Shown piece after piece: positions 27,986 to 37,379 of a stretch of 48,296 nt of DNA. The DNA lies in the NCBI RefSeq assembly GCF_001546855.1, contig NZ_KQ958203.1:50542-98837 (forward strand). The letters run 5' to 3'. The notes under the pieces are model-generated. The model was not told the DNA's origin, ran no database searches, and worked only from the letters and a program-made list of their open reading frames with translations. A program made the position numbers and the translations under genes. Numbering within the stretch: position 1 is the first letter of the stretch; every line of letters starts with the position of its first letter. This DNA is from Megasphaera sp. MJR8396C (lineage in GTDB: Bacteria > Bacillota > Negativicutes > Veillonellales > Megasphaeraceae).

Positions 27986-30418
27986 TTATTCTGTCGTAAA
28001 GACGAGCTTCTTTTTATCTAAACTGTCGACGTGAATCGTATTGCCGTCTTTGACGTCACCGCTTAAGAGCATTTCCGAAATTGGGTCTTCGACCAATTTC
28101 TGGATGGCCCGTTTCAGTGGCCGGGCACCGTAAGCAAAGTCGGTCCCGTCCTGCACGAGGACGTCATCGGCAGCCGTCGTCCAATTGAGGCCTATGCCTT
28201 TTTCACCGAGGCGGCTTGTCAGCTCTTTGAGCATGATGTCGACGATCTGGCGAAGATCAGACTGCGCCAAGGGCTTGAAGACGATCATTTCATCGATACG
28301 GTTCAGGAATTCCGGACGGAAGAAGCGTTTCACTTCATCGAGGATTTCCTTGCGCGCTTCCTTGAAGGCCTTTTCTTCACTGCCGGCACCGTCGCTGCCG
28401 GTGGCAAAGCCCATGACCGGGCCCGACGGACGGAGATGAGAAGCCCCGAGGTTACTGGTCATGATGATGACCGTATTGCGGAAGTCGACGGTCCTGCCCT
28501 TGGAGTCAGTCAAGCGGCCTTCGTCGAGGACCTGCAGCAAGAGGTTGAAGAAGTCGCTGCTGGCCTTTTCGACTTCGTCGAAGAGGATGACGCTGTACGG
28601 TTTTTCCCGGACGGCATCGGTCAGCTCGCCCCCTTCTTCATAGCCGACGTAGCCCGGAGGGGCGCCGACCAGGCGGGAAACGCTGTATTTTTCCATGAAT
28701 TCGCTCATGTCGATGCGGATCATGTTGTCCGGGCTATCGAAGAGCTGGGCCGCCAAGGTACGGGCGAGTTCCGTCTTGCCGACACCGGACGGGCCGAGGA
28801 ACAGGAAGGAACCGATGGGACGGTTGGCATCCTTCAGTCCAGCCCGGGCACGGCGGACGGCTTTCGCCACAGCCGTAACGGCGTCGTCCTGACTGATGAC
28901 CCGTTTATGCAGTTCTTCTTCCAAGTGGAGCAGGCGCTGCGATTCCGTTTCCGTAATCTGCTGGACGGGCACGCCGGTCCACATGGAAACGACGTCGGCA
29001 ATGTCGTGTTCGGTCACGACGAGTTTTTCATCGTCATGCTGTTTCTTTTCCTTCTGCAGGGCCGAAATTTCCGAAGCGATCTTCTTGCCGGCATCGCGCA
29101 GGGACGCGCATTTTTCAAAGTCTTCCCCATCGAGGGCGGCTTCTTTTTCTTTCTTGATGTCAGCTAGCTTCTGTTCGAGGATCTGCAGTTCGTGGGACGG
29201 TGCATAGACCTTCATGCGGACCCGGGCCGTCGCTTCGTCCATGACGTCGATGGCCTTATCGGGCAGGTAGCGGTCGGAAATATAACGGGCCGACAATTTG
29301 ACGGCAGCCCGTACGGCTTCGTCGGTGATGCGGGCCTTGTGGAAGGCTTCGTAGCGATCGCGCAGGCCGAACAGGATGGATACGGCGTCTTCTTCATTCG
29401 GTTCGCCGACCTGGACGGGCTGGAAGCGCCGGGCTAAGGCCGCATCTTTTTCAAAGTGCTTCTTATATTCGTCAGCCGTCGTCGCCCCGATGCACTGCAA
29501 ATCGCCGCGGGCCAGGGCCGGCTTTAAGATATTGGCCGCATCCATAGCGCCTTCAACGGCACCGGCACCGATGAGTTGGTGAATTTCATCGATAAAGAGG
29601 ATGATCGTATCGTCGCGGGAAATGGTGTCCAAGATGCGTTTGATCCGTTCTTCGAATTCACCGCGGTACTTGGTACCGGCGACGATGCTGGCTAAATCCA
29701 GGGAAAAGACGCGCTTGTTTTGCAAACTGTCGGGGACGTTGCCGGTAATGATGCGCTGGGCCAGCCCTTCGGCAATGGCCGTCTTACCGACGCCGGGAGC
29801 GCCGATGAGGACCGGATTGTTCTTTGTCCGCCGGCTCAGGATCTGAATGACCCGGCTGATTTCTTGTTCCCGGCCGATGACCGGATCGACCTTGTCTTTC
29901 TTGGCCCATTCATTGAGGTCGCGGCCGAATTGGGACAAGTCACCGCCTTTCTTTTCTCCGCCAGCTTCACTGCCGGCGGCGTCGCTGTCGTTCATGAGTT
30001 CGCTCAGGCGCTGGGATACAAGATCCGGGTCGATGTCCATGTCTTCGAGGATCTGGACGGCCATGCCCGTTCCTTCGGCCAGGATACCGAACAACAGGTG
30101 TTCCGTGCCGACGTAGTTCTGTTCCAGCCGATTGGCTTCACGGACGGCCATTTCCATGACCCGTTTCGTCCGCGGCGTCAGGCGCAGCTTGCCGCTCGTA
30201 TCGGTTCCCCAACCGACCTGCTGTTCAATGGCACGGGTAACATTTTCCGACGTCAGGCCCAACTGGGAGAGAATCAGGCCGGCAATGCCGTCTTTATTTA
30301 AAACGAGACCGAGCAGGATATGCTCTGTTCCGACGTAATCATGATGAAATTTCTGTGCCGTATCCTGTGCAAACTGAAGCACGGCTTTGGCATCATTGGT
30401 AAATCTATTGTTAGCCAT
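27986..30418 (-). CDS. clpC: ATP-dependent Clp protease ATP-binding subunit ClpC
   Basis: 810 residues, normal for ClpC. The N-domain has two repeats, each with a GTEH motif; the glutamates fall at positions 32 and 106, which in Bacillus form the two phosphoarginine pockets. AAA module 1 has [13 protein letters not shown]; a middle coiled region with a UVR-like segment (about 410-450) binds adaptors; AAA module 2 has [14 protein letters not shown]. ClpC unfolds substrates for ClpP. It is the last gene of ctsR-mcsA-mcsB-clpC, 6 nt after mcsB, and ends at a clear terminator. Confidence 0.98.
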   Translation of the reverse strand: MANNRFTNDAKAVLQFAQDTAQKFHHDYVGTEHILLGLVLNKDGIAGLILSQLGLTSENVTRAIEQQVGWGTDTSGKLRLTPRTKRVMEMAVREANRLEQNYVGTEHLLFGILAEGTGMAVQILEDMDIDPDLVSQRLSELMNDSDAAGSEAGGEKKGGDLSQFGRDLNEWAKKDKVDPVIGREQEISRVIQILSRRTKNNPVLIGAPGVGKTAIAEGLAQRIITGNVPDSLQNKRVFSLDLASIVAGTKYRGEFEERIKRILDTISRDDTIILFIDEIHQLIGAGAVEGAMDAANILKPALARGDLQCIGATTADEYKKHFEKDAALARRFQPVQVGEPNEEDAVSILFGLRDRYEAFHKARITDEAVRAAVKLSARYISDRYLPDKAIDVMDEATARVRMKVYAPSHELQILEQKLADIKKEKEAALDGEDFEKCASLRDAGKKIASEISALQKEKKQHDDEKLVVTEHDIADVVSMWTGVPVQQITETESQRLLHLEEELHKRVISQDDAVTAVAKAVRRARAGLKDANRPIGSFLFLGPSGVGKTELARTLAAQLFDSPDNMIRIDMSEFMEKYSVSRLVGAPPGYVGYEEGGELTDAVREKPYSVILFDEVEKASSDFFNLLLQVLDEGRLTDSKGRTVDFRNTVIIMTSNLGASHLRPSGPVMGFATGSDGAGSEEKAFKEARKEILDEVKRFFRPEFLNRIDEMIVFKPLAQSDLRQIVDIMLKELTSRLGEKGIGLNWTTAADDVLVQDGTDFAYGARPLKRAIQKLVEDPISEMLLSGDVKDGNTIHVDSLDKKKLVFTTE

Positions 30419-30424
30419 GGGAAA

Positions 30425-31489
30425 TCACTTCCTTCTGTACTCACGGAGCACTTGCTGCACCGCTTGTGCGCGTCGGTGCTCTAAGTCTTCGCCGCTTAAT
30501 TCCGAGCCTGCCTGAAGTTGGAGCCAGGCAGGATCCGAAGCGGCCATGATGGCTTCATAAGCCAAGGGCTGCACGGGGATGACGCCCATGTCGATGCCGA
30601 AGCGAAGATCGCTGGCAAAGTTCAGCGTTTCCCGGTCATCGAGGAGCCAGGCCTGACCGAGGGTGCCCCACGTGCGCAGCCATTTATCTTTTAAGGTATT
30701 CTTATTATGATCCCAAACCAAGGCGCGGCAGTTCTGTTCTTCCTGCACGATTTGGGTTACAATTTTTCGCAGTTGTTCCATCGTATCGGCTTCAGTCACG
30801 CCGAGGGTAATCTGGTTGGTGATCTGGAAAATATGGCCGATCGAGTCGTTCCGTTCCCCATAGATACCGGAGACGGTAAATCCAAATTTCGTCGTCCCTT
30901 GGACGATGCGGTTAAAGCGCTTCATCAGGACCAGGGCCGGGACGTGAAGGGTCACGCCGACGGTGAGGCCCGTGCCGGTAAGAGACGGGCTGGCCGTCAG
31001 GTAGCCAAAGTCATCGCGGAAGGCAAAGTCCAAATGGCTTTCCAGAGCATCGTCGATCTGGGCGGCCTGATCCCAAACGCGCCGCAGGTCAAAGCCAGGG
31101 GCGGCAACCTGGATACAGAAGTGGTCGTCTTCATTGACCATGATCGATACGGCGCCGTCTTCGCGAAGGAGGATGCCCCGGTGTTGAGGCCGTTCAATAT
31201 GGCCGGCCGACGACAAATGCTTGACGGCCAGTACTTCCCGTTCAAGGGGCGTCAGGTCTTCAAAGGAAATGAAGCGGTAATGGCCTTGGCCCAACGTATT
31301 CAGCGTGCCGAGCTGGCCCTTGGCTTCGTCGAGGACGGCCGACAATTCCGTATCCGAGGCTTTATCGGGAAATACGTATTTCTTTAAATTCCGGTTCAAT
31401 CGAACCCGGCTGTCAAGGACGATATCACAGAACTCACCGGTCCCGTCCTGCCAGGGGCAGAGCGGCGCCATGAGCATATCGAGAACCAT
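30425..31489 (-). CDS. mcsB: McsB-family protein (protein arginine kinase homologue) with altered active site
   Basis: 354 residues, the usual McsB length, with family blocks SRVRLNRNL, FGYLTAS, HIFQITNQITLG and DLRFGIDMG. In Bacillus, McsB phosphorylates arginines to mark proteins for ClpC. Here several phosphagen-kinase positions differ from what I know of the family: the NEEDH glutamate is Asp121 (NEDDH), the Cys at 167 is Ser (LTASPS), the Arg of GLRAS is Thr176 (GLTVG), the Arg of VRGIYGEG is Ser207 (VSGIYGER), and the C-terminal RDxxRA phosphoarginine motif reads LEHRRA. The two Arg in SRVR remain. It may be a weak kinase or a pseudokinase adaptor. Its position between mcsA and clpC makes the identification firm. 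Confidence 0.88.
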   Translation of the reverse strand: MVLDMLMAPLCPWQDGTGEFCDIVLDSRVRLNRNLKKYVFPDKASDTELSAVLDEAKGQLGTLNTLGQGHYRFISFEDLTPLEREVLAVKHLSSAGHIERPQHRGILLREDGAVSIMVNEDDHFCIQVAAPGFDLRRVWDQAAQIDDALESHLDFAFRDDFGYLTASPSLTGTGLTVGVTLHVPALVLMKRFNRIVQGTTKFGFTVSGIYGERNDSIGHIFQITNQITLGVTEADTMEQLRKIVTQIVQEEQNCRALVWDHNKNTLKDKWLRTWGTLGQAWLLDDRETLNFASDLRFGIDMGVIPVQPLAYEAIMAASDPAWLQLQAGSELSGEDLEHRRAQAVQQVLREYRRK

Positions 31490-31492
31490 GGC

Positions 31493-32008
31493 TTATTCCC
31501 CCTTTCCATCGGCCGGAAGTTGGCGCTGGAGCGCCCGGATTTCGTCGCGGACCTTGGCTGCTTCTTCATAGCGTTCTTCCTGAACGAGCTTCTGCAGGTG
31601 CTGGCGCAGGCGCTTGACCTGCGTGGCCGTCCGGAAGACACCGGTCCCGCGGTTCGGCACCTTGCCGACGTGCTTACTGTGACCGTGGATGCGGCGCAGC
31701 AGCGGCGGAATTTCTTCCTTGAAAGCTTCATAACAATCGGGGCAGCCGAATTTCCCCACATGGTTAAATTCCCCGTAGGTCATGCCGCAGCTGGCACAGC
31801 GCGGTTCATCGCCGCGATCTCCCTGATAATCGGGATAAGCCATCTTGCGGAAAAAATCATTATCGATAATATTGACATCTCGCATATTTGAGAAGTTTGA
31901 CTGTCTCTTGGCACAGGTGGCACACAGGTGGACATCGGTGCGCTGCCCGTCTTCAATTTTGACGATATGGACAACAGCCTCGCGTTTTTTACAGGCATCA
32001 CAGAGCAT
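31493..32008 (-). CDS. mcsA: McsA, zinc-finger UVR-domain activator
   Basis: 171 residues from ATG 32008. The N-terminus has paired Cys motifs CDAC and CATC, then CASC and CPDC, giving two zinc sites. The C-terminal UVR motif is in LRQHLQKLVQEERYEEAAKV. In Bacillus, McsA activates McsB and helps regulate CtsR. It follows ctsR by 22 nt and mcsB starts 3 nt after it. A GTG three codons upstream is also possible. Confidence 0.94.
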   Translation of the reverse strand: MLCDACKKREAVVHIVKIEDGQRTDVHLCATCAKRQSNFSNMRDVNIIDNDFFRKMAYPDYQGDRGDEPRCASCGMTYGEFNHVGKFGCPDCYEAFKEEIPPLLRRIHGHSKHVGKVPNRGTGVFRTATQVKRLRQHLQKLVQEERYEEAAKVRDEIRALQRQLPADGKGE

Positions 32009-32030
32009 GGCCCTCACGTCCTTTCTATCT

Positions 32031-32486
32031 TCAATGAAGGTTCAGATTTTTCAAAATGTCGCTGATGACGAGTAAGCGCGAAGCCTCATCATCGATGCGG
32101 CGATAGAGTGATTCAAAGGTTAAATGGAGGATGACGGCCTCGTTGTTGGTGAGGCTGCGGCGCTTGAGCAGTTCATACAGTAAGGCGTCGAGGTCCTCCA
32201 TGGAAATGCTGACCGCCGGCAGGCGTTCGTGGAGCAGGACCGGCGTCCGATCCTCCTTCTTCGGCGTCAGTTTGATGATACGGACGAAGCCGCCGGATCC
32301 GCGCCGCGATTCGACCAGATAGCCCCGGTCGTTAGAAAACCGCGTACTCAGCACGTAGCTGATCTGCGACGGTGCACACTGCAGTTCGTCAGCCAGTTCA
32401 TTGCGGCGCAATACGATATCTGAATTGTCTTCTTCTAATAATTTATGTAAGATAAACTGTTCGATTTTATCAGCTAATACACTCAT
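32031..32486 (-). CDS. ctsR: CtsR, heat-shock repressor
   Basis: 151 residues, typical length. The HTH region is RRNELADELQCAPSQISYVL, followed by the wing loop RRGSGGFVRI. In Bacillus that loop reads RGGGG and Gly64 is the thermosensor; here position 64 is Ser, while Arg62, the McsB target, is kept. CtsR represses class III heat-shock genes through tandem heptads (A/GGTCAAA). Two copies of AAAGTCAAAAAGA lie in its own promoter, so autoregulation is expected. It starts behind GAGGTGA. Confidence 0.96.
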   Translation of the reverse strand: MSVLADKIEQFILHKLLEEDNSDIVLRRNELADELQCAPSQISYVLSTRFSNDRGYLVESRRGSGGFVRIIKLTPKKEDRTPVLLHERLPAVSISMEDLDALLYELLKRRSLTNNEAVILHLTFESLYRRIDDEASRLLVISDILKNLNLH

Positions 32487-32526
32487 CGTAAATCACCTCT
32501 TAAAAAAAATCGACGGGGTTAATTTT

Positions 32527-32539
32527 TCTTTTTGACTTT
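32527..32539 (-). repeat. CtsR-type operator repeat, downstream copy
   Basis: Minus strand AAAGTCAAAAAGA, containing the CtsR heptad AGTCAAA. It is identical to the copy at 32561-32573 and lies in the 5' leader of ctsR, 34 bp away in the same orientation. Confidence 0.6.
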
Positions 32540-32550
32540 CGTATAGGTAT

Positions 32551-32579
32551 ATTATATTCGTCTTTTTGACTTTACGCAA
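32551..32579 (-). promoter_or_regulatory. Promoter of the ctsR-mcsA-mcsB-clpC operon
   Basis: TTGCGT (32579-32574), 17-nt spacer, TATAAT (32556-32551). The spacer contains a CtsR-type heptad, so repressor binding would block RNA polymerase. Confidence 0.75.
32561..32573 (-). repeat. CtsR-type operator repeat, upstream copy
   Basis: Minus strand AAAGTCAAAAAGA, lying in the promoter spacer. The next heptad, three bases on, is only weakly like the consensus, so each copy is a half-strength CtsR box. Confidence 0.65.
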
Positions 32580-32689
32580 GAGGTAAGAATGTAAAGAGTT
32601 CTCAAATTAATAAAAATCAGGCTTTTTTCCCTCGCCAAACCCGACCATATGGTGTATGATAGATGAACTATAAAAGCGAGGTGTTACCA

Positions 32690-34429
32690 TTGAAACAACG
32701 GGGACCCGGTTCCGTTTATTACTACTTTTTAAAAGAAAAGAAATTACTCCTGATCATCACCCTCAGCGGCCTCTTCTACAACGTCGGCATGATTGCCGGC
32801 CCCTGGTTTGACGGCCAGCTGGCCCAGTACCTCTACGACATGTTCGGCGGCACCAAAGAGGCCTCGGACATGTACGCCCTCTGCCTGATGTATGCTCTGG
32901 TCATCATCGCCGTTCAGAGTCTGCGCTACGTGAAGCGGCTCTACGTTCGAAAGTTTGCCAACAACGTCAGCCTGACTATGAAGGACCTCCTCTATCAACA
33001 GCTGGTACAGACGCCGACGGCAGCCATGGAACGCGAACACACGGGAACCTTGATGACTAAAGTCATTTCCGACATCGACACTTGTGTCGAAGGGATGCGC
33101 AAATTCACGACAGAAGTCTTCGATACGGGCGTCGTCATGGTGACCTACCTGGTCATGCTCCTGGTCTACGACTGGAAACTGACCCTCTGTGTCCTGGCCT
33201 TCCCGCCCCTGGCCTATCTCCTGGCCAATCGCCTGCGACGCCTGGTCGCCGAAACGGCGGCCCGCAGTAAAGAAAGCAGCGGCGCCTTGTCGGGCATCAC
33301 CCTGGACCGCATCAGCAACGCCCTGACTTACCGCGTCTACGGCGAAGAAGCCGTCCAAAACGCCCAATATGAAACGTATCTGAAAGACTACGAACGGAAG
33401 ATGATTTTAGCCAACCTGTGGGAAAATACGATGCAGCCCATCTATAAGATCATCGCCATGACCGGCACCATCCTCGTCGTCTGGCTCGGCGGCCGCAACG
33501 TCCTCGGCGACGGCTGGCAGATCTGGGACATCGCCGCCTTTTCGACGTACCTGTCGTGCTTCGTCAAGATGTCCATCAAGACGTCCCATGCCGCCCGCCT
33601 GTTCAATGCCGTCCAGAAGGCCCAGGTATCGTGGGACCGCATCCAGCCCCGTCTCGCTGCCTCCCATCCCCTGCCGGAACCGGTACCGGCCTTTCCGCCG
33701 GCAGCCCTTACGGTCCGTAACCTGTCCTTTTCCTATGCGCCGGATGATAAGCCGGTCTATCAAGGCCTGTCCTTTTCCGCCAAGCCCGGCGACATCATCG
33801 GCATCACCGGTCCCGTCGCCTGCGGCAAATCGACACTGGGCCTGACCTTCCTCGGCGAAAAACCCCACGGTGGCGAAATCCGCTTCGGCGCCCAGTCCTT
33901 GGGAAACGGCCAGACCGGCGCGGAAGGCATCGTCGGCTACTGCGGCCACGACAGTGAATTATTCTCGGCAACGATTGAAGAAAACATCCGTTTCGGCCTT
34001 CCTGGCGATGTCACAAAAGTCATCCGCGAAGTCTGTATGGATGAAGACTGTGCGTCCTTCCCCTTAGGTATCCAGACGCCGATTGGCGAAGGTGGCCAGC
34101 GCCTCTCCGGCGGTCAGCAGGCCCGCATCGCCCTGGCCCGGACCCTATTTCACCGCCGGCCCCTGCTCATTCTCGACGATCCCTTTGCCGCCGTCGACAT
34201 GGCGACAGAACGAAAGATCTTCAAACAGCTGCGCGAGTCTTACAGCGACTGTATCATCTTACTCATTTCGCACCGCCTGTCCCTCTTTTCTGAACTCGAC
34301 CAGGTCATTTGGATCAGCCATGACGGTACGACCATGACGGCAGACCATTCATCCTTATATGAAACCCACGAAGAGTATCAACGACTCTACAAGATGCAGC
34401 AAGCCCAGCGAGGTGACCGCCATGACTAA
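32690..34429 (+). CDS. ABC exporter half, degenerate catalytic site (permease-ATPase fusion)
   Basis: 579 residues from TTG 32690, chosen because GAGGTG lies 6 nt upstream; an ATG at 32663 has no ribosome binding site. About six membrane helices (residues 20-300) precede the ATPase domain. The ATPase has Walker A GPVACGKST and a good signature RLSGGQQAR, but its Walker B is LLILDDPFAAVD, with Asp in place of the catalytic Glu, and its Q-loop reads GYCGHDSELF with His in place of Gln. The switch His is in LISHRLSL. The next gene, overlapping by 8 nt, encodes the partner half. Substrate is unknown; drug, lipid or peptide export are all possible. Confidence 0.9.
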   Translation: MKQRGPGSVYYYFLKEKKLLLIITLSGLFYNVGMIAGPWFDGQLAQYLYDMFGGTKEASDMYALCLMYALVIIAVQSLRYVKRLYVRKFANNVSLTMKDLLYQQLVQTPTAAMEREHTGTLMTKVISDIDTCVEGMRKFTTEVFDTGVVMVTYLVMLLVYDWKLTLCVLAFPPLAYLLANRLRRLVAETAARSKESSGALSGITLDRISNALTYRVYGEEAVQNAQYETYLKDYERKMILANLWENTMQPIYKIIAMTGTILVVWLGGRNVLGDGWQIWDIAAFSTYLSCFVKMSIKTSHAARLFNAVQKAQVSWDRIQPRLAASHPLPEPVPAFPPAALTVRNLSFSYAPDDKPVYQGLSFSAKPGDIIGITGPVACGKSTLGLTFLGEKPHGGEIRFGAQSLGNGQTGAEGIVGYCGHDSELFSATIEENIRFGLPGDVTKVIREVCMDEDCASFPLGIQTPIGEGGQRLSGGQQARIALARTLFHRRPLLILDDPFAAVDMATERKIFKQLRESYSDCIILLISHRLSLFSELDQVIWISHDGTTMTADHSSLYETHEEYQRLYKMQQAQRGDRHD

Positions 34430-36065
34430 GATATTCCTCCAGACCTTACAAGCTAACGTCCGGCTCATCATCGGCCTGGTCCTTTCCATTGCCGCTTCCA
34501 TCGGCGTCAACGTCGCACCGCCCCTCATCTTGCAGTATATCGTTGACAGTCTGGCCAGCGGCCATTTTACGATCATGCCCTTACTGACGGCAGGCATCAT
34601 CTTCTTTGCCGTCAATGCCGGCAGCGGCCTCGTCGACGCCGTCAAAGAGACGTTGATCACCATCTTCGGCCAAAAGATCACCCATGGCCTGCGTTCGGCC
34701 ATGTGCGACCGGCTCAGCATCCTGCCGGCGCCTTACTTCGTCAGCCATGAATCGGGAGCCGTCACGTCGCTCTTCGTCAACGACGTCGATACCCTGGAAG
34801 ACCTCTTCGACTCCGGCGTCGTCAGCATGATCGCCGACGTGTTGACCATCTTCAGTATCCTGGCCGTCGTCTTCCACCTCAGTGCCGGCCTGGGCATCTT
34901 ACTGTGCATCGCCCTGCCCCTCTTGTTTCTCCTGACCCGCTACTTCCAAAAGCGCATGCTCAAGGCCCAGCGGGACAACCGTATCGCCATTGGCCGGACC
35001 AACGAACTCATCCCGGAAACGGTGCACAACATCCGCACCATCCACACCTGCCAGCAGGAAAGCCACCTGCGCCACCGCTACGGACAGACGATACGGGACA
35101 GTTTTTCAGCCATGGAGCGCAGCAATTTCTGCGACGCCATCTACTCGCCCATCGTCATCACCCTCTCGACGCTCATCATCTGCGTCATGATGGCCTTATC
35201 GGTTAGCAGCTCCTTCCTGCAGGATTTCTTCGGCATGACCGTCGGCACCGTCGTCGCCCTCATCGCCTATGTCCGCCTTATCTTTTCCCCGATTGAAAGC
35301 ATCGGCATGGAAATCCAAAACATCCAGTCGGCCATCGCCGGCATCAGCCGTTTGAAAGAATTTTTTGCCCATCCCGTAGAAGACCAGGGCGCCACCGACG
35401 ACCTGACCCTTACCGCGCCGCCCCTGGTCATCGACGATGCCGCCTTTAGCTACGGCAGTGAATCGATCTTCCGCCACCTGTCGTTATCCGTCAAAACGGG
35501 GGAAATCGTCACCATAACGGGACGCACCGGAGCCGGCAAGAGTACCCTCTTTAAACTCATTCTCGGTCTCTACGCCCCCAAAGAAGGCACGATCCGCGTC
35601 TTCGGCTGTAAGCCTGCCGACCTTTCCCCGGCCCTGCGCCGCCAAGTCTTCGGCTACGTCGAACAGCAGTTCCATGACGTAGCCGGAACCGTCGGCGACC
35701 AAGTGACCCTCAAAGACCCACGGGTCTCGGAGGAAGCCGTCGAAAAAGCCCTGCGCCTGGTCGGCCTGTGGGACCTTTGCAGCGCCCTGCCCGAAGGACT
35801 TGAAACCCCGTTCCGGCAAGAATTTTTCTCCCGGGGCCAACTCCAGCTCCTGTCCATCGCCCGGGCCGTCGTCATGAATCCGCGAATCCTCCTCCTCGAT
35901 GAAATCACGGCCAACCTCGACGCTCTGACGGAACAGCAGGTACTGACAGCCCTTCAGGCTGCCTCTCAAAACCGCACCGTCCTGTCCATTTCACACCGCC
36001 TCTACGAAGCCCAGGGCGGACGGATGGTCATCATGGGCACGGCAAAACATGGCTCACCCTCCTAA
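34422..36065 (+). CDS. ABC exporter half, catalytic partner (permease-ATPase fusion)
   Basis: 547 residues from ATG 34422, behind GAGGTGA. Six membrane helices are followed by an ATPase with Walker A GRTGAGKST, Q-loop GYVEQQF, Walker B RILLLDEITANLD with catalytic Glu, and switch His in SISHRL. Its signature is FFSRGQLQL instead of LSGGQ. Paired with the upstream protein, the Walker site here meets the intact LSGGQ of the partner and forms the working site; the other composite site is degenerate on both sides. This is the usual plan of heterodimeric exporters such as TM287/288. The gene ends at a terminator. Confidence 0.92.
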   Translation: MTKIFLQTLQANVRLIIGLVLSIAASIGVNVAPPLILQYIVDSLASGHFTIMPLLTAGIIFFAVNAGSGLVDAVKETLITIFGQKITHGLRSAMCDRLSILPAPYFVSHESGAVTSLFVNDVDTLEDLFDSGVVSMIADVLTIFSILAVVFHLSAGLGILLCIALPLLFLLTRYFQKRMLKAQRDNRIAIGRTNELIPETVHNIRTIHTCQQESHLRHRYGQTIRDSFSAMERSNFCDAIYSPIVITLSTLIICVMMALSVSSSFLQDFFGMTVGTVVALIAYVRLIFSPIESIGMEIQNIQSAIAGISRLKEFFAHPVEDQGATDDLTLTAPPLVIDDAAFSYGSESIFRHLSLSVKTGEIVTITGRTGAGKSTLFKLILGLYAPKEGTIRVFGCKPADLSPALRRQVFGYVEQQFHDVAGTVGDQVTLKDPRVSEEAVEKALRLVGLWDLCSALPEGLETPFRQEFFSRGQLQLLSIARAVVMNPRILLLDEITANLDALTEQQVLTALQAASQNRTVLSISHRLYEAQGGRMVIMGTAKHGSPS

Positions 36066-36081
36066 CCCCAGTGCATACGCC

Positions 36082-36128
36082 AAGAGGACCTTTCGGGAAA
36101 TGATCACTTCTCGAGAGGTCCTCTTTTT
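36082..36128 (+). terminator. Terminator of the ABC exporter operon
   Basis: AAGAGGACCT (36082-36091) pairs with AGGTCCTCTT (36116-36125), followed by T residues. Confidence 0.88.
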
Positions 36129-36209
36129 ATGTCCGACGTTATCTGATGTGCCAAAGCAGCAGCGGCGATTCACGACGGACGCTTTATCATACATGTTAAG
36201 CCAGCATGC

Positions 36210-36253
36210 AAAAAAGCCAGTTCCCTGGTCGTATGCCCATGCGGGAACTGGCT
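36210..36253 (-). terminator. Terminator of the VirK/YbjX-like gene
   Basis: Minus strand AGCCAGTTCCC (36253-36243) pairs with GGGAACTGGCT (36225-36215), followed by six T. It lies 60 nt after the stop codon. Confidence 0.88.
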
Positions 36254-36313
36254 AAATTGTATCCTCAACAAGGAGGACTTATCGCATTATCACTACTGAT
36301 TAAAGACGGTCAG

Positions 36314-37315
36314 TCACCCCTTCGGCGCCTCGATGGGATCGTAATCGGCCGGCTTATCGACAATAGCTGCTTCATCGACGGCCGACGGCGTCGGGGCAAA
36401 GTCGTCGCGGAACAGCTTGCGAATGGCTTCGATGTAAGGCGGGACGATAGCATCCATGAGGAGATAGCGCTTGCGGAAGAGGTTTCGCTTCTGGGACTTG
36501 ATGTCGTCGTACTTGCGGCGCTTTTCTTCGATGGGCAGGCGGAAATACCATTGTTCGCCTTTATCGGGTACAGCCCCTTCGCCGATCCAGAAGTCATTGA
36601 AATTGGTCTTCTTAGAACGGTTGCCGCGCAGGAGATGGCTGTTGGTATAGAAACCGTCGTCAGTGATGACGTACATATCGCGAATGCCCAGGGTCTGGAC
36701 GAAGATACGCATCAAATAGAGGATGAAGTTCTTAGGCCGGTAGCCAAAGAGCTTCTTGGTCAGGATCTTGGTCGTTTCCAAGCCGTGCTTCGAGCCCTGG
36801 ATGGTACCGATATACATGGATGGCGTGCCGTCGCTGTTGTAATCGAAGCGGAAGTTGAAATGGTAGGTCATCTGGCCTTCATGATAGAGGTAGAGCGACA
36901 GGAACCCTTCTTTTCGCTGGCCCGTATCAAAGATGAGCCGCACTTCAAGCGGCATGGACGGGTCGTCAGACGTCCAGAGCGTATAGCCCTTTCCCCAATA
37001 GATTTCGCGGATGACGTCATCGGAAAAGAAAGTCCGCAAAATCGTGAAATGATGCTTCAAGGCGTCGAGTCGTTGGCGCATGGTCGAATTCTTGAACAAG
37101 AAGACGCGGGTCATGACTTCCTGGAAGTCCGGGTCGTGCTGCTCAAAAAAGCCCTGCATCGGTTCATAATGGTCAAAGAAATCGTACAGTTCTTCAAACA
37201 AGGCCCGATTGGAGACGGCTCTGGCAAAAAAAACGACAGCCCGCTTGTTCTCTTGAAAGTTCCGAGGTCCGTATATGATTCGCGACAAGTGCCAAAAATG
37301 GGAAATACTGTGCAT
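36314..37315 (-). CDS. VirK/YbjX family protein (DUF535)
   Basis: 333 residues, soluble, no signal peptide. It matches the DUF535 pattern: TYHFNFRF, YIGTIQGSKHG, KILTKKLFGYRPKNFIL, then a middle block with NSHLLRGNRSKK and FNDFW, and a C-terminal KRNLFRKRYLLMDAI. In enterobacteria YbjX and VirK are linked to outer-membrane or LPS phenotypes, but the molecular function is not known. Its presence fits a diderm envelope. It has a consensus promoter and its own terminator, so it is a single-gene unit. Confidence 0.85.
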   Translation of the reverse strand: MHSISHFWHLSRIIYGPRNFQENKRAVVFFARAVSNRALFEELYDFFDHYEPMQGFFEQHDPDFQEVMTRVFLFKNSTMRQRLDALKHHFTILRTFFSDDVIREIYWGKGYTLWTSDDPSMPLEVRLIFDTGQRKEGFLSLYLYHEGQMTYHFNFRFDYNSDGTPSMYIGTIQGSKHGLETTKILTKKLFGYRPKNFILYLMRIFVQTLGIRDMYVITDDGFYTNSHLLRGNRSKKTNFNDFWIGEGAVPDKGEQWYFRLPIEEKRRKYDDIKSQKRNLFRKRYLLMDAIVPPYIEAIRKLFRDDFAPTPSAVDEAAIVDKPADYDPIEAPKG

Positions 37316-37350
37316 GAAATTCCTCCTATCAAGTACAATCCAATAGGACC

Positions 37351-37379
37351 ATTATACGGGCAGGCCAGCGGGCTGTCAA
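37351..37379 (-). promoter_or_regulatory. Consensus promoter of the VirK/YbjX-like gene
   Basis: Perfect TTGACA (37379-37374), 17-nt spacer, perfect TATAAT (37356-37351). Confidence 0.88.
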
